NCBI RefSeq assembly: GCF_026624755.1
Contig: NZ_JAPMXC010000002.1
Location: 62,001 to 126,000 of the forward strand
From: Robbsia betulipollinis
GTDB taxonomy: Bacteria > Pseudomonadota > Gammaproteobacteria > Burkholderiales > Burkholderiaceae
DNA: 64,000 nt
Direction of reading: 5' to 3'
Made by a program: the position numbers and the translations under genes. Below the pieces are notes generated by a model. It worked only from the letters and a program-made list of their open reading frames with translations. It did no database searches and was not told the DNA's origin. This document shows positions 31,973 through 42,065 of the stretch, piece after piece (within the stretch, counting starts at the first letter, position 1; the number at the start of each line of letters is the position of its first letter).

Positions 31973-33718
31973 ATGAGTCAAGCGATCGAAGTCAAGGTGC
32001 CGGATATCGGCGATTACAAGGATGTGCCGGTGATCGAGGTCCTGGTCAGCGTCGGCGATGTCGTGGAGCCGGAACAGTCTCTGCTGACGCTCGAATCCGA
32101 CAAGGCGACGATGGACGTGCCGAGTCCCGCCGGCGGCACCGTCAAGGCCGTCCATGTGAAGCCGGGCGACCCGATTTCGCAGGGCACGCTGATCGTGACG
32201 CTGGAGGACAACGCGTCGGGCGCCGCTGCATCGGGTGCCGCTGCAGCGCCCGATGCAGCGCCAGCCCCGACGAATCGGGGCACGCCGACCGGCGACGCGC
32301 CACCGGCGGCGCAGGCCGCCGCGGGCACGCGCACGAGCCAGACGGCCGCAGCCGAAACGCCGGCCGCGGCACCCGCCACCGGCGCGGCACCCGCTGCGGG
32401 CGCCGACGTCGAGGTGAAGGTCCCGGACATCGGCGACTACAAGGGGGTGCCGGTCATCGAGGTGCTGGTCAAGGTGGGCGATCGGATCGAAGCCGAGCAG
32501 TCCTTGCTCACGCTCGAATCGGACAAGGCCACGATGGACGTGCCGAGTCCCGCGGCGGGCGTCGTCAAGTCCGTCAACGTGAAGGTGGGCGACGAAGTCG
32601 CGCAGGGCGTCGTGATCCTGACGCTGGCGGGCGACGCGCCGGCTGCGGCACCTGCCGCTGCGGCGCCGGCGCCGAGCGCGGCACCCGCGTCGCCACCGGT
32701 GTCGTCTCCCGCGCCGGCACCGGCCGCCCAGTCCGCCGAGCAGCCTTCCGCACTGGCCGAGGCGCCTTCGATCCCGCCGCAGACCGGCGCGCATCGCGTC
32801 AGCCACGCGAGCCCGTCGGTTCGCAAGTTCGCGCGCGAACTGGGCGTCGATGTCACGCGCGTCGCCGGCTCGGGCCCGAAGGGCCGCATCACGCAGGATG
32901 ACGTGCGCGCCTTCGTGAAGGGCGCGCTGAGCGCGCCGGCCGCAGCCGCCGGCACGGCGTCGGGCACCGCAGCCGCGGGCGCCGGCTTCGATGTCCTCGC
33001 CTGGCCGAAGGTCGATTTCGCGAAATTCGGTCCGGTGGACGCCAAGCCGCTCTCGCGCATCAAGAAAATCTCCGGCGCCAACCTGCACCGCAACTGGGTA
33101 CGGATCCCGCACGTCACGAACAACGACGTCGCGGACATCACGGAACTCGAAGCGCTGCGCGTGCAGTTGAACAAGGAAAACGAGAAATCCGGCGTCAAGG
33201 TGACGATGCTGGCCTTCCTGATCAAGGCGGTGGTGGCGGGGTTGAAGAAATTCCCCACGCTCAACAGCAGCCTGGATGGCGACACCCTCGTCTTCAAGCA
33301 ATATTTCCATATCGGCTTCGCCGCCGATACGCCGAACGGCCTGGTCGTGCCCGTCATCCGCGACGCGGACAAGAAAGGCGTGTTCGACATCGCGAAGGAA
33401 AGCTCGGATCTGGCGAAGCTGGCCCGCGACGGCAAGCTGAAGGGCGAACAGATGCAGGGCGGATGTTTCTCGATTTCGTCGCTCGGCGGTATCGGCGGTA
33501 CGTCGTTCACGCCGATCATCAATGCCCCCGAGGTCGCGATTCTCGGCGTCAGCCGTGGCGCGATCCAGCCCGTGTGGGACGGCAAGCAGTTTCAGCCGCG
33601 CCTGATGCTGCCGTTGTCGCTTTCGTTCGACCACCGTGTGATCGACGGCGCGGAAGCCGCGCGCTTCAATGCCTACCTCGGCCAGATCCTGGCGGACTTC
33701 CGCCGCGTCCTGCTGTAA
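31973..33718 (+). CDS. aceF: pyruvate dehydrogenase E2, dihydrolipoamide acetyltransferase
   Basis: This 581-residue E2 has two lipoyl domains (1-80 with Lys44, about 142-220 with Lys185, both in ESDKATMDVPSP) joined by Ala/Pro/Thr-rich flexible linkers. A peripheral-subunit-binding domain follows (RVSHASPSVRKFARELGVD to GRITQDDVRAF), then the catalytic acyltransferase domain ending with the active-site motif DHRVIDGAEAARF. The start at 31973 (MSQAIEVKVPDIGDYK) lies 183 bp after aceE. It transfers acetyl groups to CoA and forms the complex core. Confidence 0.96.
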   Translation: MSQAIEVKVPDIGDYKDVPVIEVLVSVGDVVEPEQSLLTLESDKATMDVPSPAGGTVKAVHVKPGDPISQGTLIVTLEDNASGAAASGAAAAPDAAPAPTNRGTPTGDAPPAAQAAAGTRTSQTAAAETPAAAPATGAAPAAGADVEVKVPDIGDYKGVPVIEVLVKVGDRIEAEQSLLTLESDKATMDVPSPAAGVVKSVNVKVGDEVAQGVVILTLAGDAPAAAPAAAAPAPSAAPASPPVSSPAPAPAAQSAEQPSALAEAPSIPPQTGAHRVSHASPSVRKFARELGVDVTRVAGSGPKGRITQDDVRAFVKGALSAPAAAAGTASGTAAAGAGFDVLAWPKVDFAKFGPVDAKPLSRIKKISGANLHRNWVRIPHVTNNDVADITELEALRVQLNKENEKSGVKVTMLAFLIKAVVAGLKKFPTLNSSLDGDTLVFKQYFHIGFAADTPNGLVVPVIRDADKKGVFDIAKESSDLAKLARDGKLKGEQMQGGCFSISSLGGIGGTSFTPIINAPEVAILGVSRGAIQPVWDGKQFQPRLMLPLSLSFDHRVIDGAEAARFNAYLGQILADFRRVLL

Positions 33719-33822
33719 GGCGCGACGGCGCGGCCCGCCGCCGCGCTGCCATGTTGTGACGCATGTAGTGAAACGGGCTCGCGCGGCCCCGTAGAAGCCG
33801 CGCGAAAGAACAGGGGACAAGC

Positions 33823-35685
33823 ATGGGTCTCGTCGAAGTGAAGGTGCCGGATATCGGCGACTTCAAGGACGTCAGCATCATCGAAGTGTCGATCGCCCCG
33901 GGCGATTCGATCGAAAAGGAACAGTCGCTGATCACGCTCGAGTCCGACAAGGCCTCGATCGACGTGCCGAGCGACATCGTGGGCGTCGTCAGGGAGCTGC
34001 GCGTGAAGCCGGGCGACAAGGTTTCGCAGGGATCGGTGATCGCGCTGGTCGAGACGGTCGCGCAAGGCGCGGCGTCCGAAGGTGCCCCGGCGGCATCTGG
34101 CGGGACGAACAGCGCGGGTGCCACCTCCGCGACGGCTGGCGCATCCGGTGCCCCGGTCGTCAATGCCGCCGGCGGCGCGCCCGACGCACCCGTGGGATCG
34201 ACCTCGGAAAAGCGCGAGAGCGCCCCGGCGGGGTCGGCCGCGGCGCCCGCGCCGGCCGGCGCCTATGCCGGCAAGGTCGACATCGCCTGCGACGTGCTGG
34301 TGCTCGGCGCCGGCCCCGGCGGGTACTCCGCGGCCTTCCGCGCCGCGGATCTCGGCCAGTCGACAGTCCTGGTCGAGCGCTATGCGCGCCTGGGCGGCGT
34401 GTGTCTGAACGTGGGCTGCATCCCGTCGAAAGCGCTGCTGCACACCGCGCAAATCACCGAGGAAGCGCAGGCGCTGGCCGCGCACGGCATCAGCTTCGGC
34501 ACCCCGACGATCGATCTGGACAAGCTGCGGGGTTTCAAGGAGTCCGTGGTCACCAAGCTCACCACCGGTCTCGCCGGCATGGCCAAGATGCGCAAGGTGC
34601 AAGTCGTCACCGGCGACGGCCGCTTCGTCGATCCGTTCCACATGGCGGTGCAGGGCGCCGACGGCGAGCAGGTGATCCGCTTCAAGCAGGCGATCATCGC
34701 GGCCGGCTCGCAGGCGGTCAGCCTGCCCTTCATGCCGAAGGACCCGCGCGTCGTCGATTCGACCGGCGCGCTGGAATTGCGCCAGATCCCCAAGCGCATG
34801 CTGGTGATCGGCGGCGGCATCATCGGTCTGGAGATGGCGACGGTGTATTCGACCCTGGGCGCGAGCATCGATGTCGTCGAAATGCTCGACGGCCTGATGG
34901 CCGGCGCGGATCGCGACCTGGTGAAGGTCTGGCAGAAGCACAACGCCAAGCGCTTCGCCAATGTCATGCTCAAGACCCGGACCGTTTCCGCCGAAGCCCG
35001 TGACGACGGCATTCACGTGCGCTTCGAAGGCGAGGGCGCGCCCGCAGAGGCGCAGTGCTACGACCTCGTGCTGGTGGCCGTCGGCCGTTCGCCGAACGGC
35101 GGCAAGATCGACGCGGGCAAGGCCGGCGTCGCGGTGTCGGAACGCGGCTTCATCGCCGTCGACAAGCAGCAGCGCACGAACGTGCCGCACATCCTCGCGA
35201 TCGGTGACCTCGTCGGGCAACCGATGCTTGCGCACAAGGCCGTCCACGAAGGCCATGTCGCGGCCGAAGTCGCGGCGGGTGAGAAGTCCTACTTCGACGC
35301 GGCGCAGATTCCGTCGGTGGCCTATACCGACCCTGAAGTCGCGTGGGCCGGCAAGACGGAGGATCAGTTGAAGGCCGAAGGCGCGTCGTATGGCCGCGCG
35401 GTGTTTCCGTGGGCGGCGTCGGGCCGGGCAATCGCAAATGGGCGGGACGAGGGGTTCACCAAGCTCCTGTTCGACAAGGCCACGCACCGGGTGATCGGCG
35501 GCGGCATCGTCGGCACGAACGCCGGGGATCTGATCAGCGAGGTGTGTCTGGCGATCGAGATGGGCGCCGATGCGACGGATATCGGCAAGACCATCCATCC
35601 GCACCCCACGCTTGGGGAGTCGGTGGGCATGGCGGCCGAACTGTATGAAGGGGTCTGCACGGACCTGCCGCCGGCGAAGAAATAG
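33823..35685 (+). CDS. lpdA: dihydrolipoamide dehydrogenase E3 with N-terminal lipoyl domain
   Basis: This 620-residue protein has an N-terminal lipoyl domain (1-80, Lys43 in ESDKASIDVPS), an Ala/Gly/Ser-rich linker, and then a full flavoprotein disulfide reductase. Visible are VLVLGAGPGGYSAAFRAADLG for FAD, GGVCLNVGCIPSKALLH with the redox-active Cys pair, MLVIGGGIIGLEMATVYSTLG for NAD, and the C-terminal catalytic HPHPTLGESVGMAAE. E3 re-oxidises the E2 lipoyl groups. The fused lipoyl domain is found in PDH-specific E3s of beta-proteobacteria. It is the last gene of the operon and is followed by a terminator. Confidence 0.96.
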   Translation: MGLVEVKVPDIGDFKDVSIIEVSIAPGDSIEKEQSLITLESDKASIDVPSDIVGVVRELRVKPGDKVSQGSVIALVETVAQGAASEGAPAASGGTNSAGATSATAGASGAPVVNAAGGAPDAPVGSTSEKRESAPAGSAAAPAPAGAYAGKVDIACDVLVLGAGPGGYSAAFRAADLGQSTVLVERYARLGGVCLNVGCIPSKALLHTAQITEEAQALAAHGISFGTPTIDLDKLRGFKESVVTKLTTGLAGMAKMRKVQVVTGDGRFVDPFHMAVQGADGEQVIRFKQAIIAAGSQAVSLPFMPKDPRVVDSTGALELRQIPKRMLVIGGGIIGLEMATVYSTLGASIDVVEMLDGLMAGADRDLVKVWQKHNAKRFANVMLKTRTVSAEARDDGIHVRFEGEGAPAEAQCYDLVLVAVGRSPNGGKIDAGKAGVAVSERGFIAVDKQQRTNVPHILAIGDLVGQPMLAHKAVHEGHVAAEVAAGEKSYFDAAQIPSVAYTDPEVAWAGKTEDQLKAEGASYGRAVFPWAASGRAIANGRDEGFTKLLFDKATHRVIGGGIVGTNAGDLISEVCLAIEMGADATDIGKTIHPHPTLGESVGMAAELYEGVCTDLPPAKK

Positions 35686-35733
35686 CCGGCGCGGCATCCG
35701 CCGCGGTCGAGCCGGGGCGCACGCGGAGGCGGG

Positions 35734-35773
35734 AAAGAGCAGTCGGACAGCATGTCCGGCTGCTCTTTTTTTT
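35734..35773 (+). terminator. intrinsic terminator after lpdA
   Basis: AAAGAGCAGTCGGAC pairs with GTCCGGCTGCTCTTT (one G-U pair) around a 5-base loop and runs into a tract of eight or more T residues. It ends the aceE-aceF-lpdA transcript. Confidence 0.92.
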
Positions 35774-35949
35774 CGACGGGCGAAAGCGTGCCGCCCACGG
35801 GCTCCCCGGCGGGGCATGGCGCCCTGCGTGGGACGCAGAGGACACTTTAAGTGCGAGGCCTAACTATTTAATTGCGTTAATGTACCGCCTTCACTAAACT
35901 GTTCAGATCCCCAAGCTGTCGCCCCTTTAGCCTTCTCAAGAATCGTGGA

Positions 35950-37059
35950 ATGAAGAGCTCGAAAGTCTCGCTCGAAACGTTGCATGGCGCCGCGCGCCGT
36001 GCCGTCGCCTCATTCGCCCTCTCCGCCGTGCTCGGGTCCCTCCTTGTCGGGCCGTCGCTGGCTGTCGCCGCGCCCGCTCACAAGGCAGCGGCCGGTCACC
36101 GGAAAGCCCCTCATCAGAATGTCGCCGCGCGCGGCCACGCCGCGGCCACCACTGTCGCGGCCGCGCCGCGCGCCGGCCGTCATGGCCGGCGCCATGGCAC
36201 GCTGCACTCGGTCGCCTATGCGCCGCGTCCGGCCGTTGCCGCGCCGCACGCCTTTGGGTTGCGCGAACTGCAGGACGGCCCGAACCTGCGCTCGTCGGTT
36301 GCCTACGTGGTCGACCAGACGACGTCCGCGCCGTTGATCGACAAGAACTCCAGCGCCATCGTGCCGATCGCGTCGATCAGCAAGTTGATGATGGCGATGG
36401 TGACCATCGACGGCAAGGGCCCGATGACGGACACCATCATGGTGACCGACGAGGACCGCGATTACGAAAAGGGCACGGGTTCGCGCCTGTCCGTCGGCTC
36501 GCGGTTGTCGCGCGAGGACATGCTGCACATCGCGCTGATGTCGTCGGAAAACCGGGCGGCAGCGGCGTTGAGCCGTTATTACCCGGGCGGTCGCCCGGCG
36601 TTCGTCGCCGCGATGAACAAGAAAGCGCACGATCTCGGCATGATGGACACGAAGTTCGAGGACCCGACGGGCCTGAACTTTCACAACGTGTCGAGCGCCC
36701 GCGATCTGGTGAAGATGGTCGACGCGGCGTATCAATATCCGCTGATCCGCCGCCTCTCCACCACGTCTTCATACGACGTCGACACCGGCCGTGCGCGCCT
36801 GCACTACGGCAGCACGAACGGCCTGGTGCGCAGCGCCAGCTGGGACATCGGTTTGCAGAAGACCGGTTTCATCAACGAGGCGGGCGAATGCATGGTGATG
36901 CAGACGATCATCCAGTCGCGGCCGGTGGTCATCGTGTTGCTCGACTCGGTAGGCAAGTATTCGCGGGAAGGCGATGCGACGCGCGTGCGCAACTGGCTGA
37001 TCCAGACGGGCAACATCCAGCGCGTGACGAGCGCGGACACGGGCCATTCGGGCACGTGA
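35950..37059 (+). CDS. pbpG: D-alanyl-D-alanine endopeptidase (PBP7/8-like)
   Basis: This 369-residue low-molecular-weight penicillin-binding protein has an N-terminal signal peptide (cleavage near AVAAPA) and a basic His/Ala-rich segment to about residue 100. The S11 peptidase domain carries all three motifs: Ser142-Ile-Ser-Lys145, Ser199-Glu-Asn201 and Lys304-Thr-Gly306. The periplasmic enzyme would cleave peptidoglycan cross-links. The basic linker is longer than in E. coli PBP7. It is monocistronic, downstream of the lpdA terminator. Confidence 0.92.
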   Translation: MKSSKVSLETLHGAARRAVASFALSAVLGSLLVGPSLAVAAPAHKAAAGHRKAPHQNVAARGHAAATTVAAAPRAGRHGRRHGTLHSVAYAPRPAVAAPHAFGLRELQDGPNLRSSVAYVVDQTTSAPLIDKNSSAIVPIASISKLMMAMVTIDGKGPMTDTIMVTDEDRDYEKGTGSRLSVGSRLSREDMLHIALMSSENRAAAALSRYYPGGRPAFVAAMNKKAHDLGMMDTKFEDPTGLNFHNVSSARDLVKMVDAAYQYPLIRRLSTTSSYDVDTGRARLHYGSTNGLVRSASWDIGLQKTGFINEAGECMVMQTIIQSRPVVIVLLDSVGKYSREGDATRVRNWLIQTGNIQRVTSADTGHSGT

Positions 37060-37078
37060 GTGCGTGAGTACGTGAATG

Positions 37079-37096
37079 CCGATGCGTTCGCATCGG
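37079..37096 (+). terminator. possible weak hairpin after pbpG
   Basis: CCGATGCG and CGCATCGG form an 8 bp stem with a minimal loop, 20 bp after the pbpG stop. No T-tract follows, so termination is uncertain. Confidence 0.3.
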
Positions 37097-37181
37097 TGTC
37101 TCGCTGGCGTGACCCGCATCGGTCGCGCCGTCGCGATTGCTGGCGCGGGTGGATGGACCGCATGCCGCGCCGCACCCGGTC

Positions 37182-38087
37182 CTATGGCTGGCTGCCGCTT
37201 TCGTCGCGCGTGTAGCCCAATGCTTGCGAGATCACTTGCGCGGTCTCGCTGAGTTGCGCGAACCAGGACTCCTGCAGCCGGTCCGCGGGAGCGGAAAGCG
37301 AAAGGCCCGCGACGAGCCGCGCGGTGTCGTCGTAGATGCCCGCGGCGATGCAGCGCACACCGGGTTCCAGTTCCTCATTGTCGCGCGCGCACGCGTGCTG
37401 ACGTACCCACTGCAGTTCCCGTTCGAGCTTGCCCACATCGGTGATGCTGTTCGCCGTGTGGCCGGCCAGACCCGTGCGTGCGGCATAGCTGCGCACGCGC
37501 GGCGCCTCGTCCGCGGCGAGAAACAGCTTGCCGACCGAGGTCAGATGCAGGGGCGCGCGCCCGCCGATCGCCCGGACTACCTGCATTCCGGAGCGTTCGC
37601 TGAACGCCCGGTCGACATACACGATCTCGTCGCCCTGGCGCACCGAAAGATTGACGGTCTGTCCCGTCAGGCGATGCAGCTCGCGCATCGGGCCGATCGC
37701 CGTTTCCCGTACGGACAGACGGCCCTTGACGAGATTGCCCAGCTCCAGCAGGCGCATGCCGAGCCGGTACGTGCCCGGTTCCGCGCGATCCACCATGCGT
37801 CCGCTGACCATGTCGTTGAGGATGCGATGCGCGGTGGACGGATGCAATCCCGTATCGGCGGAGAGATCCTTCAGGCTCACCGGTTCGCTGTGCGCGGCGA
37901 GCGCGTCGAGCAGCCGCATCATCCGGTCGATGACCTGAATGGCGGTACGGCTTTCGCCTGACGTCTCGCCGCCGCGCGCGCCGTCCTCCATCGCGCCGGG
38001 GTTCGCATTCGGGCGCGGGTCGGGCGCCACGTTGGGGATGACGCCGCTACCGGCGGGCGGGCGGGGAGAACGACCGGAATGCTTCAT
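37182..38087 (-). CDS. IclR-family transcriptional regulator
   Basis: This regulator of about 301 residues has an N-terminal winged HTH (about 50-110; LKDLSADTGLHPSTAHRILNDMV) and the IclR effector domain (ETAIGPMRELHRLTGQTVNLSVRQGDEIVYVDR, then GVRCIAAGIYDD). It would act as a dimer controlling nearby or remote catabolic genes; the ligand is unknown. The ATG at 38087 (MKHSGRSPRPP) is chosen; upstream ATGs at 38117/38120 are possible, and none has a strong ribosome site. The first 45 residues are disordered, Pro/Gly-rich. It lies downstream of pyrD on the same strand. Confidence 0.9.
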   Translation of the reverse strand: MKHSGRSPRPPAGSGVIPNVAPDPRPNANPGAMEDGARGGETSGESRTAIQVIDRMMRLLDALAAHSEPVSLKDLSADTGLHPSTAHRILNDMVSGRMVDRAEPGTYRLGMRLLELGNLVKGRLSVRETAIGPMRELHRLTGQTVNLSVRQGDEIVYVDRAFSERSGMQVVRAIGGRAPLHLTSVGKLFLAADEAPRVRSYAARTGLAGHTANSITDVGKLERELQWVRQHACARDNEELEPGVRCIAAGIYDDTARLVAGLSLSAPADRLQESWFAQLSETAQVISQALGYTRDESGSQP

Positions 38088-38173
38088 GGATGCCTGTCGG
38101 ACGCGCTGGGCCTCCATCATATCGTGGAAGACCGGCTGTCGGCCACGTGCGCGACGGCGGCACCGGCATTCCT

Positions 38174-39211
38174 TCAGCGCCCGATGCGCGCCGCGAGCGC
38201 CGTCGCGCATTCGGCCACCAGGGCCGGACCGCGGTAGATCAGTCCGGAATACACCTGCACGAGAGAGGCGCCGGCATCGATCTTCGCCAGCGCGTCCGCT
38301 GCGCACAGCACGCCGCCCACGCCGATGATCGGCACGGCGTCGCCCAGGCGCGCATGCAGTGCGGCGATCACGCGGTTCGACGCATCGCGTACCGGGGCGC
38401 CCGAAAGGCCTCCGGCCTCGTCGGCGTGAGGCAGTCCCTGGACGGCGGCCCGCGACAAGGTGGTGTTGCAGGCGATCACGCCATCGATGCGGTGCCGCAA
38501 CACGGTGTCGGCGATATTCTGGATGCCGGCTTCATCGAGGTCGGGCGCGATCTTCAGCGCGAGCGGCACCTGTTTGCCGTGCATTTCGCTCAACTGACGG
38601 CGGCGTTCGGTCAGCGCGCCGAGCAGTTCGTCGAGTTCGCTGGCGCCCTGCAATTGACGCAGATTCTTGGTGTTCGGGGAGGAAATGTTGATCGCCACGT
38701 AACTCGCGAACGGGTAGACGCGATCCAGGCAATATAGATAGTCCTCCACCGCGCGTTCGATCGGCGTGCTCGCGTTCTTGCCGATGTTCAACCCGAGGAC
38801 GCCTTTCCAGCGCGATGCCTGCACGTTCGCGAGAAAGCGGTCGACGCCGCCGTTGTTGAAACCCATCCGATTGATCAGCGCCTGTGCTTCCGGGATGCGG
38901 AACATGCGCGGGCGTGGGTTGCCGGGCTGCGGGCGGGGCGTGACGGTGCCTACCTCGATGAAGCCGAATCCCAGTCCGGCCAGGCCATCGATGCAGGCGC
39001 CTTCCTTGTCGAGCCCGGCGGCGAGACCCACCGCGTTGTCGAACCGCAATCCCATGACGGTCACGGGCGCCTTGACGGCGCGCCCGGCCACGCAGCCGGA
39101 CAGGCCGGCGCGCCCCGCCGCGCCAAGCGCGGCCAGCGTCAGATGGTGGGCGCGTTCGGCGTCGAGGCGGAACAGGGAGCGGCGGGCGAGCGGGTACAGG
39201 GAGCTGAGCAC
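38174..39211 (-). CDS. pyrD: dihydroorotate dehydrogenase (quinone), class 2
   Basis: This 345-residue FMN enzyme of pyrimidine synthesis oxidises dihydroorotate to orotate with quinone as acceptor. Class-2 features are the N-terminal amphipathic extension ([24 protein letters not shown]), [64 protein letters not shown] and the C-terminal IGVGGV and YSGLIYRGP. The first codon is GTG at 39211. It is the last gene of the NUDIX-aat-bpt-pyrD run and is membrane-associated. Confidence 0.96.
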   Translation of the reverse strand: MLSSLYPLARRSLFRLDAERAHHLTLAALGAAGRAGLSGCVAGRAVKAPVTVMGLRFDNAVGLAAGLDKEGACIDGLAGLGFGFIEVGTVTPRPQPGNPRPRMFRIPEAQALINRMGFNNGGVDRFLANVQASRWKGVLGLNIGKNASTPIERAVEDYLYCLDRVYPFASYVAINISSPNTKNLRQLQGASELDELLGALTERRRQLSEMHGKQVPLALKIAPDLDEAGIQNIADTVLRHRIDGVIACNTTLSRAAVQGLPHADEAGGLSGAPVRDASNRVIAALHARLGDAVPIIGVGGVLCAADALAKIDAGASLVQVYSGLIYRGPALVAECATALAARIGR

Positions 39212-39396
39212 GAGGGTTGCTTGGAAAGTCGTGAATCGGAGGCGGGAATCGAAAGTGGCGCTATTTTATGGCCTATCGCCGTGATGCGGCAGGAAAAAGC
39301 ACGCACACGTGGCGGGGCCGGCACGCCGCGTCCGCGTAGCCCGGGGAACCCGCCGATGCGGGCACGAAGCGGGGCGTCGGGCGTTGCCGCCTGATA

Positions 39397-40227
39397 TTAC
39401 TGCCCGATGCCGGCCTCGGGCGGCAACGCCTGCCAGCGTCCGTCGATCAGCGCTTCGAGAGGCGCGTAGCCCGCCTTGTAGGCCATCTTGCGGCTTTCCG
39501 CGATCCAGTACCCCAAATAGACGTACGGTAGCTGCAGGCTTCGCGCCTGGGCGATCTGCCAGACGATGTTGTAGGTGCCGAAGCTGGCGTGGGGGAGCGC
39601 GCTGTCGTAGAAGGTATAGACCGCAGACAGTCCGTCGCCCAGGATGTCGATGATGCTGACCATGCGCAATATGCCTGCCGGCGAGGGGTCCCCACAAACG
39701 CGCTCCCGGCCGCGTGGCCGGCCGTCATCGCCGGATGCGGCAATGGCGGCCGGCGGCTCGCGGAACGTGACGAGACGCGAATTCACGCGGCTTTGCAGCA
39801 GGAACTGATCGTACTGTTCGCGGCTGTCGCGGTCCATTCCGCCGCCCGCATGGCGTTGCGACTGATAGTGCGTGTAGAGCGCGTAGTGTTCCTCGTCGAA
39901 ATGCAGCGGATCGGCCTGGACGAGGAGATCGCCATGCTGCTTCCACGTACGGCGCTGCGTGCGGCTTGGCCGAAACCCGTCGACGACGACACGCACCGGC
40001 ACGCATGCCCGGCAGCCGTCGCAATAGGGCCGGTAGGTGAACACGCCGGAACGCCGGAAGCCGGCGCCTACCAGTTCCGTGTAGACGTCGGAATTGATCA
40101 GATGGCCGGGCGTCGCGACCTGGGAGCGCGCGGTGCGTCCCGCGAGATAGCTGCACGGGTAGGGCGCCGTTGCATAAAACTGCAGCGCCGACAGCGGCGA
40201 GAGCGGAAACTCTTGTGGATGGGTCAC
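39397..40227 (-). CDS. bpt: aspartate/glutamate leucyltransferase (bacterial N-degron Bpt)
   Basis: This 276-residue leucyl-tRNA-protein transferase adds Leu to proteins with N-terminal Asp or Glu, marking them for ClpS/ClpAP. Typical Bpt features are [24 protein letters not shown], the Cys-rich [24 protein letters not shown], and [30 protein letters not shown] at 40227 preceded by GGAG gives the expected start (V)[17 protein letters not shown]; an in-frame ATG at 40278 would add 17 residues without family similarity. It lies just downstream of aat in the same orientation. Confidence 0.94.
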   Translation of the reverse strand: MTHPQEFPLSPLSALQFYATAPYPCSYLAGRTARSQVATPGHLINSDVYTELVGAGFRRSGVFTYRPYCDGCRACVPVRVVVDGFRPSRTQRRTWKQHGDLLVQADPLHFDEEHYALYTHYQSQRHAGGGMDRDSREQYDQFLLQSRVNSRLVTFREPPAAIAASGDDGRPRGRERVCGDPSPAGILRMVSIIDILGDGLSAVYTFYDSALPHASFGTYNIVWQIAQARSLQLPYVYLGYWIAESRKMAYKAGYAPLEALIDGRWQALPPEAGIGQ

Positions 40228-40299
40228 GCCAGGAACTCCACGGGCTTGCGGACGCGCCCAGTCTATCATTTCAAACAATGGCCCGCGCGGGCGGCGGAC

Positions 40300-41037
40300 T
40301 CAGCCCGGGGCGGACAACCAGTCGGCCAGCGTCTGCTTGCCGAAGTCCCACGGAATCGCCGGCTGTGCGCAGGCGCGCCCCAGGTGCCGAACGAACACCG
40401 CGCGGTCGATCTCGCTGCCGCCCAGCCGCGCGAGGTGCGCCGTGTTCTGCTGGCAATCGATCAACTCGACCGCGTGCCGTCTCAGATGCGCGCATAGTGC
40501 CGCAAGCGCGATTTTCGAGGCGTCGCTGCGGTGGGCGAACATCGACTCGCCGAAGAACATCGCGCCGATCGCCACCCCGTACAGCCCGCCGACGCGTTCG
40601 CCGTCGTACCAGGTTTCGACGCTGTGGGCGAGGCCCTTCGCGTGCAGCGCGCCATACGCGGCGATGATGCTCGGGGTGATCCAGGTGCCGTTCTGGCCTT
40701 CGCGGGGGGTATCGGCGCAGGCCGACATGACCGCGCGAAAGTCGACGTCGACGCGCACCTGCCAGCGTGCGTCGCGCAACACGGCTTTCAGCGTCTTGCG
40801 CAGCGACGGCGCCACTTTGAAGGCCGCCGGACGCAGCACCATGCGCGGGTCGGGGCTCCACCAGAGTACCGGTTGTCCGGCCGAATACCACGGGAAGATG
40901 CCGCTGCGGTAGGCGCACTCGAGACGCGCCGGGGTCAGATCCGCGCTGGCGGCCAGCAGGCCCGGCGCGTCGCTGGCGGCGTCAAGCGCGCGCTCCAGCG
41001 CCGGAAAGGGGTCGATAGCGGCGAGCCAGGGAATCAT
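40300..41037 (-). CDS. aat: leucyl/phenylalanyl-tRNA-protein transferase
   Basis: This 245-residue enzyme adds Leu or Phe to N-terminal Lys or Arg of proteins in the N-degron pathway. Diagnostic segments are [86 protein letters not shown] and [14 protein letters not shown]. It is cytoplasmic. It lies between the NUDIX gene (23 bp upstream) and bpt (72 bp downstream), so both N-degron transferases are probably co-expressed. Confidence 0.97.
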   Translation of the reverse strand: MIPWLAAIDPFPALERALDAASDAPGLLAASADLTPARLECAYRSGIFPWYSAGQPVLWWSPDPRMVLRPAAFKVAPSLRKTLKAVLRDARWQVRVDVDFRAVMSACADTPREGQNGTWITPSIIAAYGALHAKGLAHSVETWYDGERVGGLYGVAIGAMFFGESMFAHRSDASKIALAALCAHLRRHAVELIDCQQNTAHLARLGGSEIDRAVFVRHLGRACAQPAIPWDFGKQTLADWLSAPG

Positions 41038-41060
41038 CGTGCTGTCCTCCGGCCCGCAGC

Positions 41061-41609
41061 CTAGTCCGTGCGCATGGGCTGCCGGAGGTCGGCGGTATGC
41101 AGCTCGAACCGCCCGGCGCGCCGATCCGCAAAGAAAAAGCGCAGGGTTTGCGTAATGGTCGGAAAGGCGATTTCATCCCACGGAATGTCCGCTTCCGAGA
41201 ACAGACGCACTTCCAGACTTTCCACGCCCGCGGCGATGTCCAGATCGAGAAGTCGCGCGCGGTAAAAGAAGTGCACCTGATGCACGTGCGGCACGTCGAG
41301 CAGCGAAAACAGGCCTTCGATTTCAACGCGCGCGCCGGCTTCCTCGAGCGTTTCGCGCGAGGCGCATTCCGCCGTGGTCTCGCCGATCTCCATGAAGCCG
41401 GCCGGCAGCGTCCAGAATCCCAGGCGTGGCTCGATCGCGCGCCGGCACAGCAATACCTGTTCGCCCCATACCGGCACGGTGCCGCCCACGTTGCGTGGAT
41501 TCTCGTAGTGGATCGTATCGCATTGGCGGCAGACGAAACGTTCCCGCGTGTCGCCTGGGGGAATCAGACGAGCGACGGGATGATGTCCACAGTTCGAGCA
41601 GTAATTCAT
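41061..41609 (-). CDS. NUDIX hydrolase with N-terminal zinc ribbon
   Basis: This 182-residue protein has a zinc ribbon (Cys4, Cys7, Cys27, Cys30) and then a Nudix box spanning residues 71-93 with the G-x5-E-x7-REUxEExG pattern (key residues Gly71, Glu77, Arg85, Glu86, Glu89, Glu90). The zinc-ribbon plus Nudix layout resembles NudC-like or ADP-ribose/NADH pyrophosphatases, but it is shorter than NudC and the substrate is unknown. It is the first gene of the NUDIX-aat-bpt-pyrD cluster. Confidence 0.9.
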   Translation of the reverse strand: MNYCSNCGHHPVARLIPPGDTRERFVCRQCDTIHYENPRNVGGTVPVWGEQVLLCRRAIEPRLGFWTLPAGFMEIGETTAECASRETLEEAGARVEIEGLFSLLDVPHVHQVHFFYRARLLDLDIAAGVESLEVRLFSEADIPWDEIAFPTITQTLRFFFADRRAGRFELHTADLRQPMRTD

Positions 41610-41704
41610 TCAGGCTTTCTTATTCGTCGGTTCGAACAGCGTGCGTCCGTTGCGCCCGTGTCGAGTGCGGTCGCGACGCGTTTTTGGCAGGCCGGGTCGA
41701 AGCG

Positions 41705-41758
41705 CGCCGCGTCAAGCACGGCGTCAAAGCACGCCGCGTCAAGCACGGCGTCAAAGCA
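41705..41758. repeat. 27 bp tandem repeat, two perfect copies
   Basis: The unit begins CGCCGCGTCAAGCACGGC and is repeated exactly once, at 41705-41731 and 41732-41758. Each unit holds two related half-repeats (GTCAAGCACG, GTCAAAGCACG). It lies outside recognised genes. Confidence 0.9.
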
Positions 41759-41931
41759 CGCACGCCCGAGACGGAGCGCAGCGCGCAGCACGTAGCGCGT
41801 GCGTCGCGGCGGACCCGGCCGGCGCGGTGCCTTCGAGTGTACCATCGGCCACCGCGACGGTTGCCCGAATTCGCGATACACGCCGGGCCGCGCCCGCATC
41901 ACGGCATGCCAAAACGAAACGGGCCAAAACG

Positions 41932-41966
41932 AAAAAAGCCCGAACTTCGTGAGAAGTTCGGGCTTT
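41932..41966 (-). terminator. intrinsic terminator after tRNA-fMet (first copy)
   Basis: Reading on minus, a perfect 14 bp stem (GAAGTTCGGGCTTT equivalents at 41935-41948 and 41953-41966) with a 4-base loop is followed by six T residues, 11 nt past the tRNA 3' end. Confidence 0.93.
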
Positions 41967-41975
41967 CGGAAAGCG

Positions 41976-42053
<78 letters not shown>

Positions 42054-42065
42054 TCCGAGAACAGA

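Noticed and set aside
33673-35817. 714-codon minus-strand frame opposite lpdA
   Set aside because: Antisense shadow of a clear E3 gene; no start context or motifs.
41705-41758. CRISPR-like array
   Set aside because: Only two adjacent copies without spacers; it is a simple tandem repeat. No CRISPR array or cas gene is in the window.
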